Assembly: GCA_032127875.1 (NCBI GenBank)
Contig: JAQBHI010000109.1
Span: forward strand, 1-60,048
DNA: 60,048 nt
Direction: 5' to 3'
Source of the DNA: CADEEV01 sp032127875
Lineage (GTDB): Bacteria > Acidobacteriota > Vicinamibacteria > Fen-336
Positions 1-7,732 of this stretch are shown piece by piece (the stretch's first letter is position 1; each line of letters starts with the position of its first letter). The notes below the pieces were generated by a model. That model did not search any database. It was not told the DNA's origin and saw only the letters and a program-made list of their open reading frames with translations. A program made the translations under genes and the position numbers.

Positions 1-2
1 CC

Positions 3-467
3 CGTGGCGAGGTCGCACTCGCAGTGCCCGGCCGTTTTCGTTGGGACTACAAGACGCCGCAACCCGGTGTGATGCTGGTGAAGGACGGCCAGTTCGCGCG
101 CTACGTGCCCCAGAGCAAACAGGTGTTCCGCGGCCCGGCGAAGGGAGAGGCGGACCTGCTCGTGGGCTTTGGCCCGGGGGCGGCGGGCCTCGGCAAGAAG
201 TACGACGTCTCACTCGTCGGCGAGGAGCGAGTCGGCGCCGCCGCGGCGTACGTGCTCGATCTGAAGACGCGCAAGGGGCAGGCGGGGCTGTTCTCAGCGA
301 TCCGGCTGTGGGTGGACAAGGACCGCTTCATCCCCGTGCAGACCCGTCTCACCGAGCCAACGGGCGATCACACGACGCTGCGCTTCGAGCAGGTCGTAGT
401 CAACGGAGCGCTCGGCCCGAAGGCCTTCGAGCTGACGCTGCCGAGGGACGTGGTCGAGGTCAGGTGA
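3..467 (+). CDS. LolA-like outer-membrane lipoprotein carrier protein (5' end outside window)
   Basis: The frame is open to the left edge, so the N-terminus and signal peptide are missing. The visible part begins with PGRFRWDYKTP, the aromatic beta-strand signature of LolA/LolB-fold carriers, followed by further beta-rich sequence (VKDGQFARYVPQ; LWVDKDRFIPVQTR) typical of that fold. Proteins of this family carry lipoproteins across the periplasm from LolCDE to LolB. A GTG at 24 is in frame but leaves no secretion signal, so I treat the gene as truncated by the window. Its TGA overlaps the GTG of the next gene, so the two are translationally coupled. Family assignment is fairly good; the exact role is inferred. 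Confidence 0.7.
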   Translation, partial: RGEVALAVPGRFRWDYKTPQPGVMLVKDGQFARYVPQSKQVFRGPAKGEADLLVGFGPGAAGLGKKYDVSLVGEERVGAAAAYVLDLKTRKGQAGLFSAIRLWVDKDRFIPVQTRLTEPTGDHTTLRFEQVVVNGALGPKAFELTLPRDVVEVR

Positions 468-1726
468 GGGCTGCTGGCGCGCTGCTCGCGGCGCTGCTTT
501 GTGCTGTTTCCACCGTGGCCAAGCAGGAGCCCGAGGAGCTCGACCCTTTCGACCTGGTCGACGTACTGCTGTCGGGCTTCCTGGGCTTTTCGGAGATGAA
601 TGGCGAGGAGCTGCAGCGGGAGGTGGCCGAGGTGGGCGGAATCCCCTTCCGCTCCGAGGTGCCGCTTGCCTATCTCGACCGCCCCGCCCTGAGCCGCTAT
701 CTGGAGGAGCTGATCGACGAGGAGTACCCCCAGAAGCGGGCCGAGGCGGACGCGCGCACGCTGCAGGGGTTCGACCTGTTGGCGCCGGGAACCGATCTAC
801 GGGCGCTTCGCCGGCGGCTGCTGCTCGACAACGTGGTTGGATTCTACGACGAGCGTCCCGGCAAGCGGCGACTGTACGCGATCTCATCCAAGCAGAGCTT
901 GACGCCAGCCAACCAGATCGTCCTTGCACATGAACTACGCCACGCGCTGCAAGACCAGTATGCGGACTTGCACGGGACGTTCCCCCACTCTGTCGGAGAC
1001 TTCGATGACCGACGCATGGCGCTGTCCTGCCTGCTCGAAGGCGATGCCACGCTCGTCATGGAGAGGTTTCTGCGGCGCCGGTTGCCCGCTGGCGAAGGCC
1101 TCGGAACCGAAGGACTCTCGCTGCCAACACCGCCGGTCGAGGGGGCGCCAGCCATCCTCCGGGACCAGCTCGTGCGGCCGTACGTGGTCGGTCTCGATTT
1201 CGCACGAGCGCTCCAGGGCGCTTCGGGCTGGGCTGCGCTGCAGCAGGCCTGGTCGCGGCCTCCGGCCTCGACCGAGCAGGTCCTCCATCCGGAGAAATTT
1301 GCGGCCGGCGAACCCCCGCGAGCAGTGGAAATCGGCTGGGCGCCAGTCGCGGGGACGCTGCTGAACGAGGGCGTGCTGGGCGAGTTGTTTGCCAGCACTC
1401 TGGTCGATCAGGAGCCACCAACCCCGGCGACGATGGGCTGGGGCGGAGACCTCTTCCGCGTCTGGGACGTCGGGGGCAAGACGCTCCTCGTCTGGCGCTC
1501 GAGGTGGGATTCGGAGCTGGATCGTCGCGAGTTCTGGGCAGCGCTGCTGGCCCGCTTTCGGGCCCGCCACGGCGCGGGCTTCCCGCGCGGTCGGGCGACG
1601 CTGGTGACGGCAGGGAAGTGGGGCTTCGCGACGGCCGAGCAGGGCGAGGCGATCTTGCTCGTTTCATCGGATTCGCCGGCCCTGCTCGATGCCGCGCTCG
1701 TCGCCCTTCTCTCGCCGCGATCTTGA
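464..1726 (+). CDS. Secreted HExxH zinc metallopeptidase-like protein
   Basis: I start this 420-residue protein at the GTG (464) that overlaps the preceding TGA. That start gives a clean signal peptide (MRAAGALLAALLCAVSTVA, then KQEPEE), whereas the open frame back to 41 translates as low-complexity Arg/Gly sequence antisense to real coding. The core contains VLAHELRHALQDQY, an HExxH zinc motif, and about 25 residues later LLEGDATLVME, whose Glu is a plausible third ligand as in gluzincins. It is probably periplasmic or exported. The substrate is unknown. Coupling to the LolA-like gene suggests an envelope role. The peptidase call rests on the motif alone, and an inactive homologue is possible. 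Confidence 0.65.
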   Translation: MRAAGALLAALLCAVSTVAKQEPEELDPFDLVDVLLSGFLGFSEMNGEELQREVAEVGGIPFRSEVPLAYLDRPALSRYLEELIDEEYPQKRAEADARTLQGFDLLAPGTDLRALRRRLLLDNVVGFYDERPGKRRLYAISSKQSLTPANQIVLAHELRHALQDQYADLHGTFPHSVGDFDDRRMALSCLLEGDATLVMERFLRRRLPAGEGLGTEGLSLPTPPVEGAPAILRDQLVRPYVVGLDFARALQGASGWAALQQAWSRPPASTEQVLHPEKFAAGEPPRAVEIGWAPVAGTLLNEGVLGELFASTLVDQEPPTPATMGWGGDLFRVWDVGGKTLLVWRSRWDSELDRREFWAALLARFRARHGAGFPRGRATLVTAGKWGFATAEQGEAILLVSSDSPALLDAALVALLSPRS

Positions 1727-1751
1727 CTTCGCAGCAGGCCGCTCGGATAAT
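1723..1751 (+). promoter_or_regulatory. Sigma-70-type promoter for the DUF4870 gene
   Basis: TTGACT (1723-1728) and GATAAT (1746-1751) are separated by 17 bp. The -35 overlaps the stop codon of the metallopeptidase gene. The expected transcription start near 1758 leaves a leader of about 42 nt containing AGGAGG (1790-1795) just before the ATG at 1800. This is one of the few promoters here with a normal leader. Confidence 0.6.
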
Positions 1752-1799
1752 CGCGAAGCCGCCACAATTGTCCGACCCAACGCCCCTTCAGGAGGACCG

Positions 1800-2186
1800 A
1801 TGGCTTCCCCTACGCCCCCCGCTCAGACCAACCTCGGCATGGCGCCCAACGTCGCCGGGCTGCTTTGCTACGCGCCTTGCTGCATCGGCCTCATTTTCTC
1901 GATCGTGGTCGCCGTGGTCGAGAAACAGAGCCGCTTCGTGCGCTTCCACGCCTTCCAGAGCCTGCTCTTCCACGGAGCCATGATCGTGCTCAGCATCGGG
2001 ATCCAGATCCTCAATATCGCCTTGGCCGTTCTACACCTTGGGGTCGTGTCGTTGCTAGTCGGCCTGCTGGGCCTGGTCCTGGGCCTCGGCCTGCTCGCCC
2101 TGACGATCTTCATGATGGTCAAGGCCTATGGCAACGAGGAGTTCATGCTGCCCGTGGTGGGCGAGATGGCGAAGAAGTGGGCCTAG
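1800..2186 (+). CDS. DUF4870-family small membrane protein
   Basis: The 128-residue protein starts at an ATG preceded by a strong AGGAGG site. It has a Pro/Ala-rich N-terminus and then three hydrophobic segments (about residues 18-40, 58-80 and 85-105). Between the first two lies VEKQSRFVRFHAFQSLLFH, the charged 'RFHAxQSLL' signature of DUF4870/Tic20-like proteins. The C-terminus is short and cytoplasmic-looking. These proteins are common in bacteria and their function is not established. It has its own promoter in the gap downstream of the metallopeptidase gene and faces the convergent TPR/AIM24 gene. The family call is confident; no biochemical role can be given. Confidence 0.75.
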   Translation: MASPTPPAQTNLGMAPNVAGLLCYAPCCIGLIFSIVVAVVEKQSRFVRFHAFQSLLFHGAMIVLSIGIQILNIALAVLHLGVVSLLVGLLGLVLGLGLLALTIFMMVKAYGNEEFMLPVVGEMAKKWA

Positions 2187-2255
2187 AGCTGCAGGTCGCG
2201 TAGGTAGTAGTATTCCTGGCGGCTGAGCCTCATCCACAACCTGCATGGCAGCGCA

Positions 2256-2336
2256 GCGCCCGATTCGCTCGGGCGCGAAGCGGCTCAGGGGGAGGGCGAA
2301 GCGCGCACGGGGGTGCATGGTTCAGTACCCCCGCGG
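2256..2336. repeat. Two-hairpin dispersed element, copy 1
   Basis: The 157-nt gap between convergent genes holds hairpin A at 2256-2276 (arms GCGCCCGA/TCGGGCGC, loop TTCGC), the linker GAAGCGGCT, and hairpin B at 2309-2332 (arms GGGGGTGC/GTACCCCC around ATGGTTCA). A closely similar element lies at 12493-12570. Read on the minus strand, hairpin B begins about 11 nt after the TPR/AIM24 stop codon. There is no U-run, so it is not a standard intrinsic terminator. It may be a 3'-UTR structure, a REP-like repeat or a protein-binding site. Confidence 0.7.
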
Positions 2337-2343
2337 GTCTCCC

Positions 2344-3708
2344 CTAGAGCGTCTGCTCGACGAGCAGCCGACCGGAGCCTTCGAGCCGGATCAGCGTTCC
2401 GGACTGCCGGCCTGCTGACAGCATCACTTCGTAGACATGCTGGTCGTCCACGGCATACGGAGTGAGCGCGCCACTCCAGCTGATGATCGACGACGCCGGG
2501 ACGGAGACCGGCATGTCTTTGGTTACCGCCAGCGGCAGGGGCTTGCTCGCGACCGAGAGCGCCACCATGCCCTGGCCCTCGAGCGCCAGGAACTCCACGG
2601 TAGAGTCGCCGCCGCCGACGCCGATGTAACGCGGGGTGAGGCTGGCCTCGCAAGCCAGCAGGTGCCCGGGCTCGACGTAGAGCGCTTCGCCTTCGACATG
2701 CATGAAGGTGATCTCGCGCTTCAGATCGGTGAGGATCAGCCGACCGGTGCCGGTGACCATGACGAGGGGCGGATGGCCGGCGGGCCTCTTCTCCTTGACC
2801 CAGAAAGTCAGGTTGCCGCCGTAGGAGTAGATGGTGCCCTGCTTGATGAACAGCTTGCCGGAGAAATCGACCTCCATCAGGTTGTTCTCGAGGAAGCGAA
2901 AGACCTCGGACCGAGGGCTCGGAGGCAGGGTCCGATCCGTGCGCGAGTCTGCCAGACGCTGCGGAAAGGAGATCACGTCCGGCATGCGCGAGGCCGGCGG
3001 CGTCGGCGCCAGGTCGTCGAGCCTGAAGCGGGCCGTGTCCGAATGGGGCGGCGCATTCTCGGCGAGCAGCGCCTGGCTCACGGGTATCAGGGGCTTCGGA
3101 GCAACGAAGGCCGAGATCTGCTCCTGGATGTCGCGGGCGCGGAACTTGTCGGTATCGTCGCTCTTCTGCGCGGGCCTGGAGGCCGGCGGCATGGGCTGGG
3201 CAGCGGCGGGGGGGCGCGCCCGGGTGCGGGCCTGCTTGCCCGCGGCGATCTTGTCCTCCACGCGCCGCACCAGGATGTTGGCGCCCGCCTGCCGATACTG
3301 GTAGATGGCGTCCTGGTAGCGGCGCATGCGCTCGTAGATCGAGCCGAGGTAGAAATTGATTTTCGGGCTGTCGCCGAGCAGGTCGAGCGCCTTCGTGAAA
3401 GCCGACTCGGCCTCCTCGAGGCGCTGCAGCTTGAAGTAGATCAGGCCGAGGTTGTAGAAGAGCGTGTGGGCGTCGGGGCTCTCGGTTGCGAGCTTGCGGT
3501 ACACCTCTTCAGCCTTCTCGTACTTCTCTTGCTTGAAGTAGACGAGCCCGAGCAGGTTCAGCACCTTCTGATCCCGCGGGCGTAGCAGGTAGGCTTCCTC
3601 GAGCTCGCGCTCTGCCTCGGCGTAGCGCTTGGCATCGTAGTTCTCCTTGCCCTTGTTGAAGTGGGCCAGGAACAGGCCCTGGTCGAAGGGTGCGCGCGGA
3701 GAGCCCAT
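2344..3708 (-). CDS. TPR-repeat protein with C-terminal AIM24-like domain
   Basis: This 454-residue protein has no signal peptide. Residues about 15-150 contain four TPR-like helical repeats (AYLLRPRDQKVLNLLGLVY; YNLGLIYFKLQRLEEAESAF). A Pro/Ala-rich linker of roughly 100 residues follows. The last 180 residues form a beta-rich AIM24 (DUF124)-like domain, with GRLILTD, FMHVEGEALYVEPGHLLACE and LEGQGMVALS. AIM24 domains resemble TRAP-type beta-barrels and have no settled bacterial function; TPRs mediate protein binding. It is the last gene of the ilvE-pilT-recX-alaS-transglycosylase operon, 6 nt after its neighbour, and is followed by the two-hairpin element. The domain calls are reasonable; the role is unknown. 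Confidence 0.7.
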   Translation of the reverse strand: MGSPRAPFDQGLFLAHFNKGKENYDAKRYAEAERELEEAYLLRPRDQKVLNLLGLVYFKQEKYEKAEEVYRKLATESPDAHTLFYNLGLIYFKLQRLEEAESAFTKALDLLGDSPKINFYLGSIYERMRRYQDAIYQYRQAGANILVRRVEDKIAAGKQARTRARPPAAAQPMPPASRPAQKSDDTDKFRARDIQEQISAFVAPKPLIPVSQALLAENAPPHSDTARFRLDDLAPTPPASRMPDVISFPQRLADSRTDRTLPPSPRSEVFRFLENNLMEVDFSGKLFIKQGTIYSYGGNLTFWVKEKRPAGHPPLVMVTGTGRLILTDLKREITFMHVEGEALYVEPGHLLACEASLTPRYIGVGGGDSTVEFLALEGQGMVALSVASKPLPLAVTKDMPVSVPASSIISWSGALTPYAVDDQHVYEVMLSAGRQSGTLIRLEGSGRLLVEQTL

Positions 3709-3714
3709 CGCCGC

Positions 3715-4500
3715 CTAGTCGAGCGCCCGGATCGTCGAGAACGCGACGCCCTCGGCCGGAGGCTCGTGCGTTACGTGCAGCACCTCCGCGGCATCCGTCC
3801 ACTTGTAGTAGACACGCGGTCGCGCCGGGACGAGCTTGGCGCGTCGCGTGGCCGCGCCAGTCCCGGGGGCGGGCCCGAGGGAGGAGCTCGTGCCGACCGG
3901 TGCCGAGTAGTACATCGCCTGCAGCGCGATCGGGATGTCGCCGAGGATGCCCTGGATTTTCTGGACATAGCCTCGGGTTTCCTTGAACGGCGGGACGCCT
4001 TTGAAACGCGCCACGGCGTTCTCGCCGGCGTTGTAAGCCGCGACTGCCAGGGCCACGTCGCCGCGGAACATGTCGAGCAGGAGCCGTAGGTACCGCGTTC
4101 CGCCGAGGATGTTCTGCCGTGCGTCGAAAGGATCGAAGACGCCGAAGCGGCGAGCCGTGAACGGCATCAGCTGCATCAGGCCCTGGGCGCCCTTCGACGA
4201 AACCGCGAAGGGGTCGAACTCGGACTCGACCTGGATCACCGCCTTGATCAGGTCGACCGCGACACCGTGCATCGCGGCGGCGGCCTGGATGTGGCTGTCG
4301 AACTGGCCGTTGTAGGAGCGGCGGAAGCCGCGCGAGTGGATCAGCGTGCCCTTGCCGACGTAGGTGAGGTGGTAGCCGGGCGCGTCGGGGACGTTGGTCG
4401 CCTCGATCACACCATTCTGGCTGCGGCGCGTATAGATCTGCGCCTGCGCGGCCTGGGCTGCGAAGAGCAGACCGAGCACCGCCAGCCCGAACCTACGCAC
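3715..4500 (-). CDS. Lytic transglycosylase, SLT domain
   Basis: The 261-residue protein starts at GTG, with an N-terminal signal peptide (RFGLAVLGLLFAAQAAQA). A soluble-lytic-transglycosylase domain spans about residues 68-185. The catalytic Glu is E92 in VIQVESEFDPFA, followed by the family motifs GLMQLMP and AYNAGENAV. Such enzymes cleave the MurNAc-GlcNAc bond of peptidoglycan, leaving 1,6-anhydroMurNAc, and act in the periplasm. The C-terminal 80 residues are not conserved family sequence; they include YYKWTDAAEVLHVTHEP, resembling a DUF4124-like strand. The start codon lies inside the end of alaS (8-nt overlap), so translation is probably coupled. Confidence 0.88.
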   Translation of the reverse strand: MRRFGLAVLGLLFAAQAAQAQIYTRRSQNGVIEATNVPDAPGYHLTYVGKGTLIHSRGFRRSYNGQFDSHIQAAAAMHGVAVDLIKAVIQVESEFDPFAVSSKGAQGLMQLMPFTARRFGVFDPFDARQNILGGTRYLRLLLDMFRGDVALAVAAYNAGENAVARFKGVPPFKETRGYVQKIQGILGDIPIALQAMYYSAPVGTSSSLGPAPGTGAATRRAKLVPARPRVYYKWTDAAEVLHVTHEPPAEGVAFSTIRALD

Positions 4501-7165
4501 GCACGCTCTCCAGCATCTCGCGCATCACCTCGATGGCCTTGCTCCGGAACGACTCGAGGTCGCCCGGGGCCACGCCACCGCCTTGGGCGAAGTCGGGACG
4601 TCCGCCGCCGCGCAGGTCGAGACGCCTGAGGATCTCGGGGGCCTTGACGCGATCCTGGAGCGAGTCGGAAACCGCGCCGATCACGTGAACGCCCTCGCCA
4701 TCGATGGCGGAGGAGACCAGCATGAACGACCGGGCCTTGTTGCGGTTGCGGAAGTCGTCCACTACGGCCGCGTGCGTCTTCTTGTCGAGGCCGTCGTGGC
4801 GCGGGGTCCAGACCTGGACGCCGCCGATTTCGAGAAGATCCACGGAAGCGCTGCCCCCTGAAGAGCCGGCGGCAATCTTCATCTTGAGGCCCTGGATCTC
4901 GCGCTCTCTGGCCTTCAACTGCTCCCGAAGCTTCGCGTACTCGTCCACGAGCGCGCGGCGGTCGACCTTCGAGGTCTGCTCGAGCTCCTCGAGGATCGAC
5001 TGGTCGGCCTGAGCGCGTTGGATCGCGGCGTCACCGGCGAGCGCCTCCACGCGGCGCGTGCCGGCCGAGATGCCCTGCTCGTTCGTGAACAGGAACAGGC
5101 CGATCTCGCCCGTCCGCGGCACGTGGGTTCCGCCGCAGAATTCCTTGGAGAAGCCTGGCACTTCGACTACGCGGACGCGCTCCCCGTACTTGTCCCCGAA
5201 GAAGGCGAGGGCTCCGTAGGAGAGGGCCTCTTCGCGCCCCATTACCTTCTGATCGAGGGCCGTGTCCTTGAGGATCTCGCTGTTGACGCGGTTTTCGATG
5301 TTGCGCAGCTCGCGCGGCGAGACGCCGGTGAAGTGGCTGAAGTCGAAGCGCAGCCGGTCGGGCGCCACGAGACTGCCGGCCTGCTTGACATGCGGGCCGA
5401 TGATCTCCCGAAGCGCGGCGTGGAGCAGGTGCGTGCCCGTGTGATGGCGCATCGCCCCGCTGCGTAGCCCGGCGTCGACCGCGGCACGGACCCTCATGCC
5501 CTTCTGGAAGCCACCCGCGCTCACCCGAACCCTGTGGGCGTGGAGGCCGGGGACAGGAAGGCGCGTGTCGATCACCTCGGCCGTCGAGCCCTCGGCGGCG
5601 ATCACGCCGTGATCGCCGACCTGGCCTCCGGACTCGCCATAAAAAGGCGTCCGGTCGAGGATGAGATACCCCCCATCGCCCTTGTCGAGGCGAGAGGCCA
5701 GCTGGTCGTTCTTGATGACCGCCAGGACGATCGCATCTTCGACCACAAGTGAGTCGTACCCGAGAAAATCCGTCTTGCCCTGCTGAAGCAGCTCCAGGTA
5801 CACGGGATCGCCGGTGACGGCGCCCAGCTTGCTCGCCTGTCGCGCGCGCTCCTGCTGCGCCTGGAGTTCGCGTTCGAAGCCGGGCTTGTCGACCTGGAGG
5901 TCGCGGTCCCTGGCCATCTCCTCCGTAAAGTCGATGGCGAGGCCGTAGGTATCGTAAAGGCGGAAGGCGTCCGCGCCGCTGATTACGCCGCCGCTACCGC
6001 GCCTGGTCGCGACCTTGTCGAACTCGGCCATCGCGGTCTTGAGCGTCGAGCCGAAGCGGTCCTCCTCGACGCGCACGACGCGTCTCGTACTCTCCGCCTG
6101 GTTCAGAAGCTCGGGAAAGGCCGTGGCCATCCGATCCACGACGCCCTGGGTGAGCTCGCTGAGGAACGGACCCTCGAGCCCCAGCTTGCGTCCGTGGCGC
6201 AGCGCGCGCCGCATGATCTTGCGCAGCACGTAGCCCCGGCCTTCGTTGCCGGGCATCACGCCGTCGCCGATCAGGAACGTGGTCGCGCGCAGGTGATCCG
6301 CGATCACGCGCAGCGACACGTCTGTCGCCGCAGAGCGGCCGTAAGCCACGCCCGCTTGCCTGGCCGTTGCCTGGATCAGCGGCTGGAACAGGTCGGTGTC
6401 GTAGTTGGAAAGCTTGCCCTGGGCGACCGAAGTGACGCGTTCCAGGCCCATGCCCGTGTCGACGCAAGGCGCCGGCAGTGGCGTGAGCTTGCCGGAGGCA
6501 TCGCGATCGAACTGCATGAAGACCAGGTTCCAGATCTCCAGCCAGCGATCGCACTCGCATTCGACGCCGAGGCACGTGCCGCCTGCCGCCTCGATGGGGC
6601 AGGGGAGCTCCTTGCCCTGGAAGTAGTGGATCTCGGAGCACGGGCCACAGGGGCCCGTGTCGCCCATGGCCCAGAAGTTGTCTTTCGCCCCGAGCTCGAG
6701 GATACGGTCCGCGGCGAGGTGGGAGCTCCAAAAGCCGTACGCCTCGGCATCGCGAGGCACGCCCGTCTCGCCCTTGAAGATCGTGACTTGGAGCCGGCTC
6801 TCGTCGAGGCCGAGATCCCGCGTCAGGAATTCCCAGGCGAAGGCGATCGCGTCCTTCTTGAAATAGTCGCCAAACGAGAAATTGCCCAGCATCTCGAAGA
6901 ATGTGTGATGCCGTGCTGTCTCGCCGACGTTCTCGAGGTCGTTGTGCTTTCCGCCGGCCCGGACGCACTTTTGGGAGGAGGCTGCGCGGACGTAGGCGCG
7001 CTTCTCCTTGCCCAGGAAGAGGTCCTTGAACTGGTTCATCCCGGCGTTCGCGAAGAGCAGTGTCGGATCGCTCTCGGGGACGAGCGAGGAGCTCTTGACG
7101 ACGCGATGACTGCGGTCTTCGAAGTACTCGAGGAAGCCGCTGCGGATCTGGTCGGCGGTCTTCAC
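4493..7165 (-). CDS. alaS: Alanine--tRNA ligase
   Basis: The 890-residue protein is full length for AlaRS (E. coli about 876). The class II catalytic core begins with FANAGMNQFKDLFLG and ARHHTFFEMLGNFSFGDYFKKDA. The editing domain carries the zinc-type motifs HHTGTHLLHAALR and FCGGTHVPRTGEIG. The C-terminal part contains a coiled-coil-like stretch (LREQLKAREREIQGLKMK) and the C-Ala domain, which includes GGGRPDFAQGGG. It charges tRNA-Ala and edits mischarged Ser/Gly. It starts at GTG 19 nt after recX, with AGGAGG a little far upstream, and overlaps the transglycosylase start at its 3' end. Confidence 0.97.
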   Translation of the reverse strand: MKTADQIRSGFLEYFEDRSHRVVKSSSLVPESDPTLLFANAGMNQFKDLFLGKEKRAYVRAASSQKCVRAGGKHNDLENVGETARHHTFFEMLGNFSFGDYFKKDAIAFAWEFLTRDLGLDESRLQVTIFKGETGVPRDAEAYGFWSSHLAADRILELGAKDNFWAMGDTGPCGPCSEIHYFQGKELPCPIEAAGGTCLGVECECDRWLEIWNLVFMQFDRDASGKLTPLPAPCVDTGMGLERVTSVAQGKLSNYDTDLFQPLIQATARQAGVAYGRSAATDVSLRVIADHLRATTFLIGDGVMPGNEGRGYVLRKIMRRALRHGRKLGLEGPFLSELTQGVVDRMATAFPELLNQAESTRRVVRVEEDRFGSTLKTAMAEFDKVATRRGSGGVISGADAFRLYDTYGLAIDFTEEMARDRDLQVDKPGFERELQAQQERARQASKLGAVTGDPVYLELLQQGKTDFLGYDSLVVEDAIVLAVIKNDQLASRLDKGDGGYLILDRTPFYGESGGQVGDHGVIAAEGSTAEVIDTRLPVPGLHAHRVRVSAGGFQKGMRVRAAVDAGLRSGAMRHHTGTHLLHAALREIIGPHVKQAGSLVAPDRLRFDFSHFTGVSPRELRNIENRVNSEILKDTALDQKVMGREEALSYGALAFFGDKYGERVRVVEVPGFSKEFCGGTHVPRTGEIGLFLFTNEQGISAGTRRVEALAGDAAIQRAQADQSILEELEQTSKVDRRALVDEYAKLREQLKAREREIQGLKMKIAAGSSGGSASVDLLEIGGVQVWTPRHDGLDKKTHAAVVDDFRNRNKARSFMLVSSAIDGEGVHVIGAVSDSLQDRVKAPEILRRLDLRGGGRPDFAQGGGVAPGDLESFRSKAIEVMREMLESVRA

Positions 7166-7184
7166 GGGGCTATCCTGATCCTCC

Positions 7185-7715
7185 TCACTCGTCGGCGTCG
7201 TCCACGGTCTCGGGGCCCTCCGGGTCCAGCCCGTCGAGGGCGTCCCGCCAGCGGGGCCACAGGCTACGAAGGCGCGCCACTACGAGGGTAGCCGGGAAAC
7301 CCCGCCGCAGCAAGAAGGCCCACAGGTTCCGTAACTTGCGCTGGGGCTCTTGGCGCGTCCGGCCCTTCCAGTACTGGCGCGCGACGCGGTCCAGGACGGC
7401 CTCCTCGGAGAGCTCGACGAGCGCGTCCTTGAGGCCCGCCTCGGCCGTATCGCGGGCGACTCCCTTGGCCCGGAGCCCGGCGCGGAGCCGATTTCGCCCG
7501 ACGCCGAGGTGCTGGAGGCGGCTGCGTGAATAGCGCGAGGCGAAACCCGCGTCGTCGAGGAAGCGCCGCTCGCGCAGGCGCAGCAAGGTGTCCTCCACGG
7601 CCGCAGTTTCGAAGCCGTCACGCAGCAGCGCGCGCCGAATCTCCGCTTCGGAGTGATCGCGACGGGCGAGGCGCGCGAGCGCGCGAGCGTATGGGCTCTT
7701 GTCTGGTGCGCCCAG
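7185..7715 (-). CDS. recX: Regulatory protein RecX (start codon uncertain)
   Basis: The protein matches RecX, which binds RecA filaments and limits RecA activity. The N-terminal repeat is legible as ARLARRDHSEAEIRRALL followed by DGFE, then LRERRFLDDAGFASRYSRSR and the later helical repeats. This conserved N-terminus lies upstream of the first ordinary start (GTG at 7598). Reading back to the pilT stop, the frame has no ATG, GTG or TTG. I place the start provisionally at CTG 7715, preceded by GAAGG, which gives 176 residues. It sits between pilT and alaS in the operon; RecX is often close to recA and alaS in proteobacteria. The family call is confident; the start is not. Confidence 0.8.
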   Translation of the reverse strand: MGAPDKSPYARALARLARRDHSEAEIRRALLRDGFETAAVEDTLLRLRERRFLDDAGFASRYSRSRLQHLGVGRNRLRAGLRAKGVARDTAEAGLKDALVELSEEAVLDRVARQYWKGRTRQEPQRKLRNLWAFLLRRGFPATLVVARLRSLWPRWRDALDGLDPEGPETVDDADE

Positions 7716-7732
7716 CCTTCGGGGGATCCTCG

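Noticed and set aside
41..463. N-terminal extension of the metallopeptidase frame upstream of 464
   Set aside because: It is Arg/Gly-rich shadow translation of the LolA-like gene; the GTG at 464 overlaps the previous stop and gives a proper signal peptide.
2309..2332. Hairpin B of the repeat as an ordinary Rho-independent terminator
   Set aside because: Neither copy is followed by a U-run on either strand, and the loop sequence is conserved between copies, which is not expected for a simple terminator.
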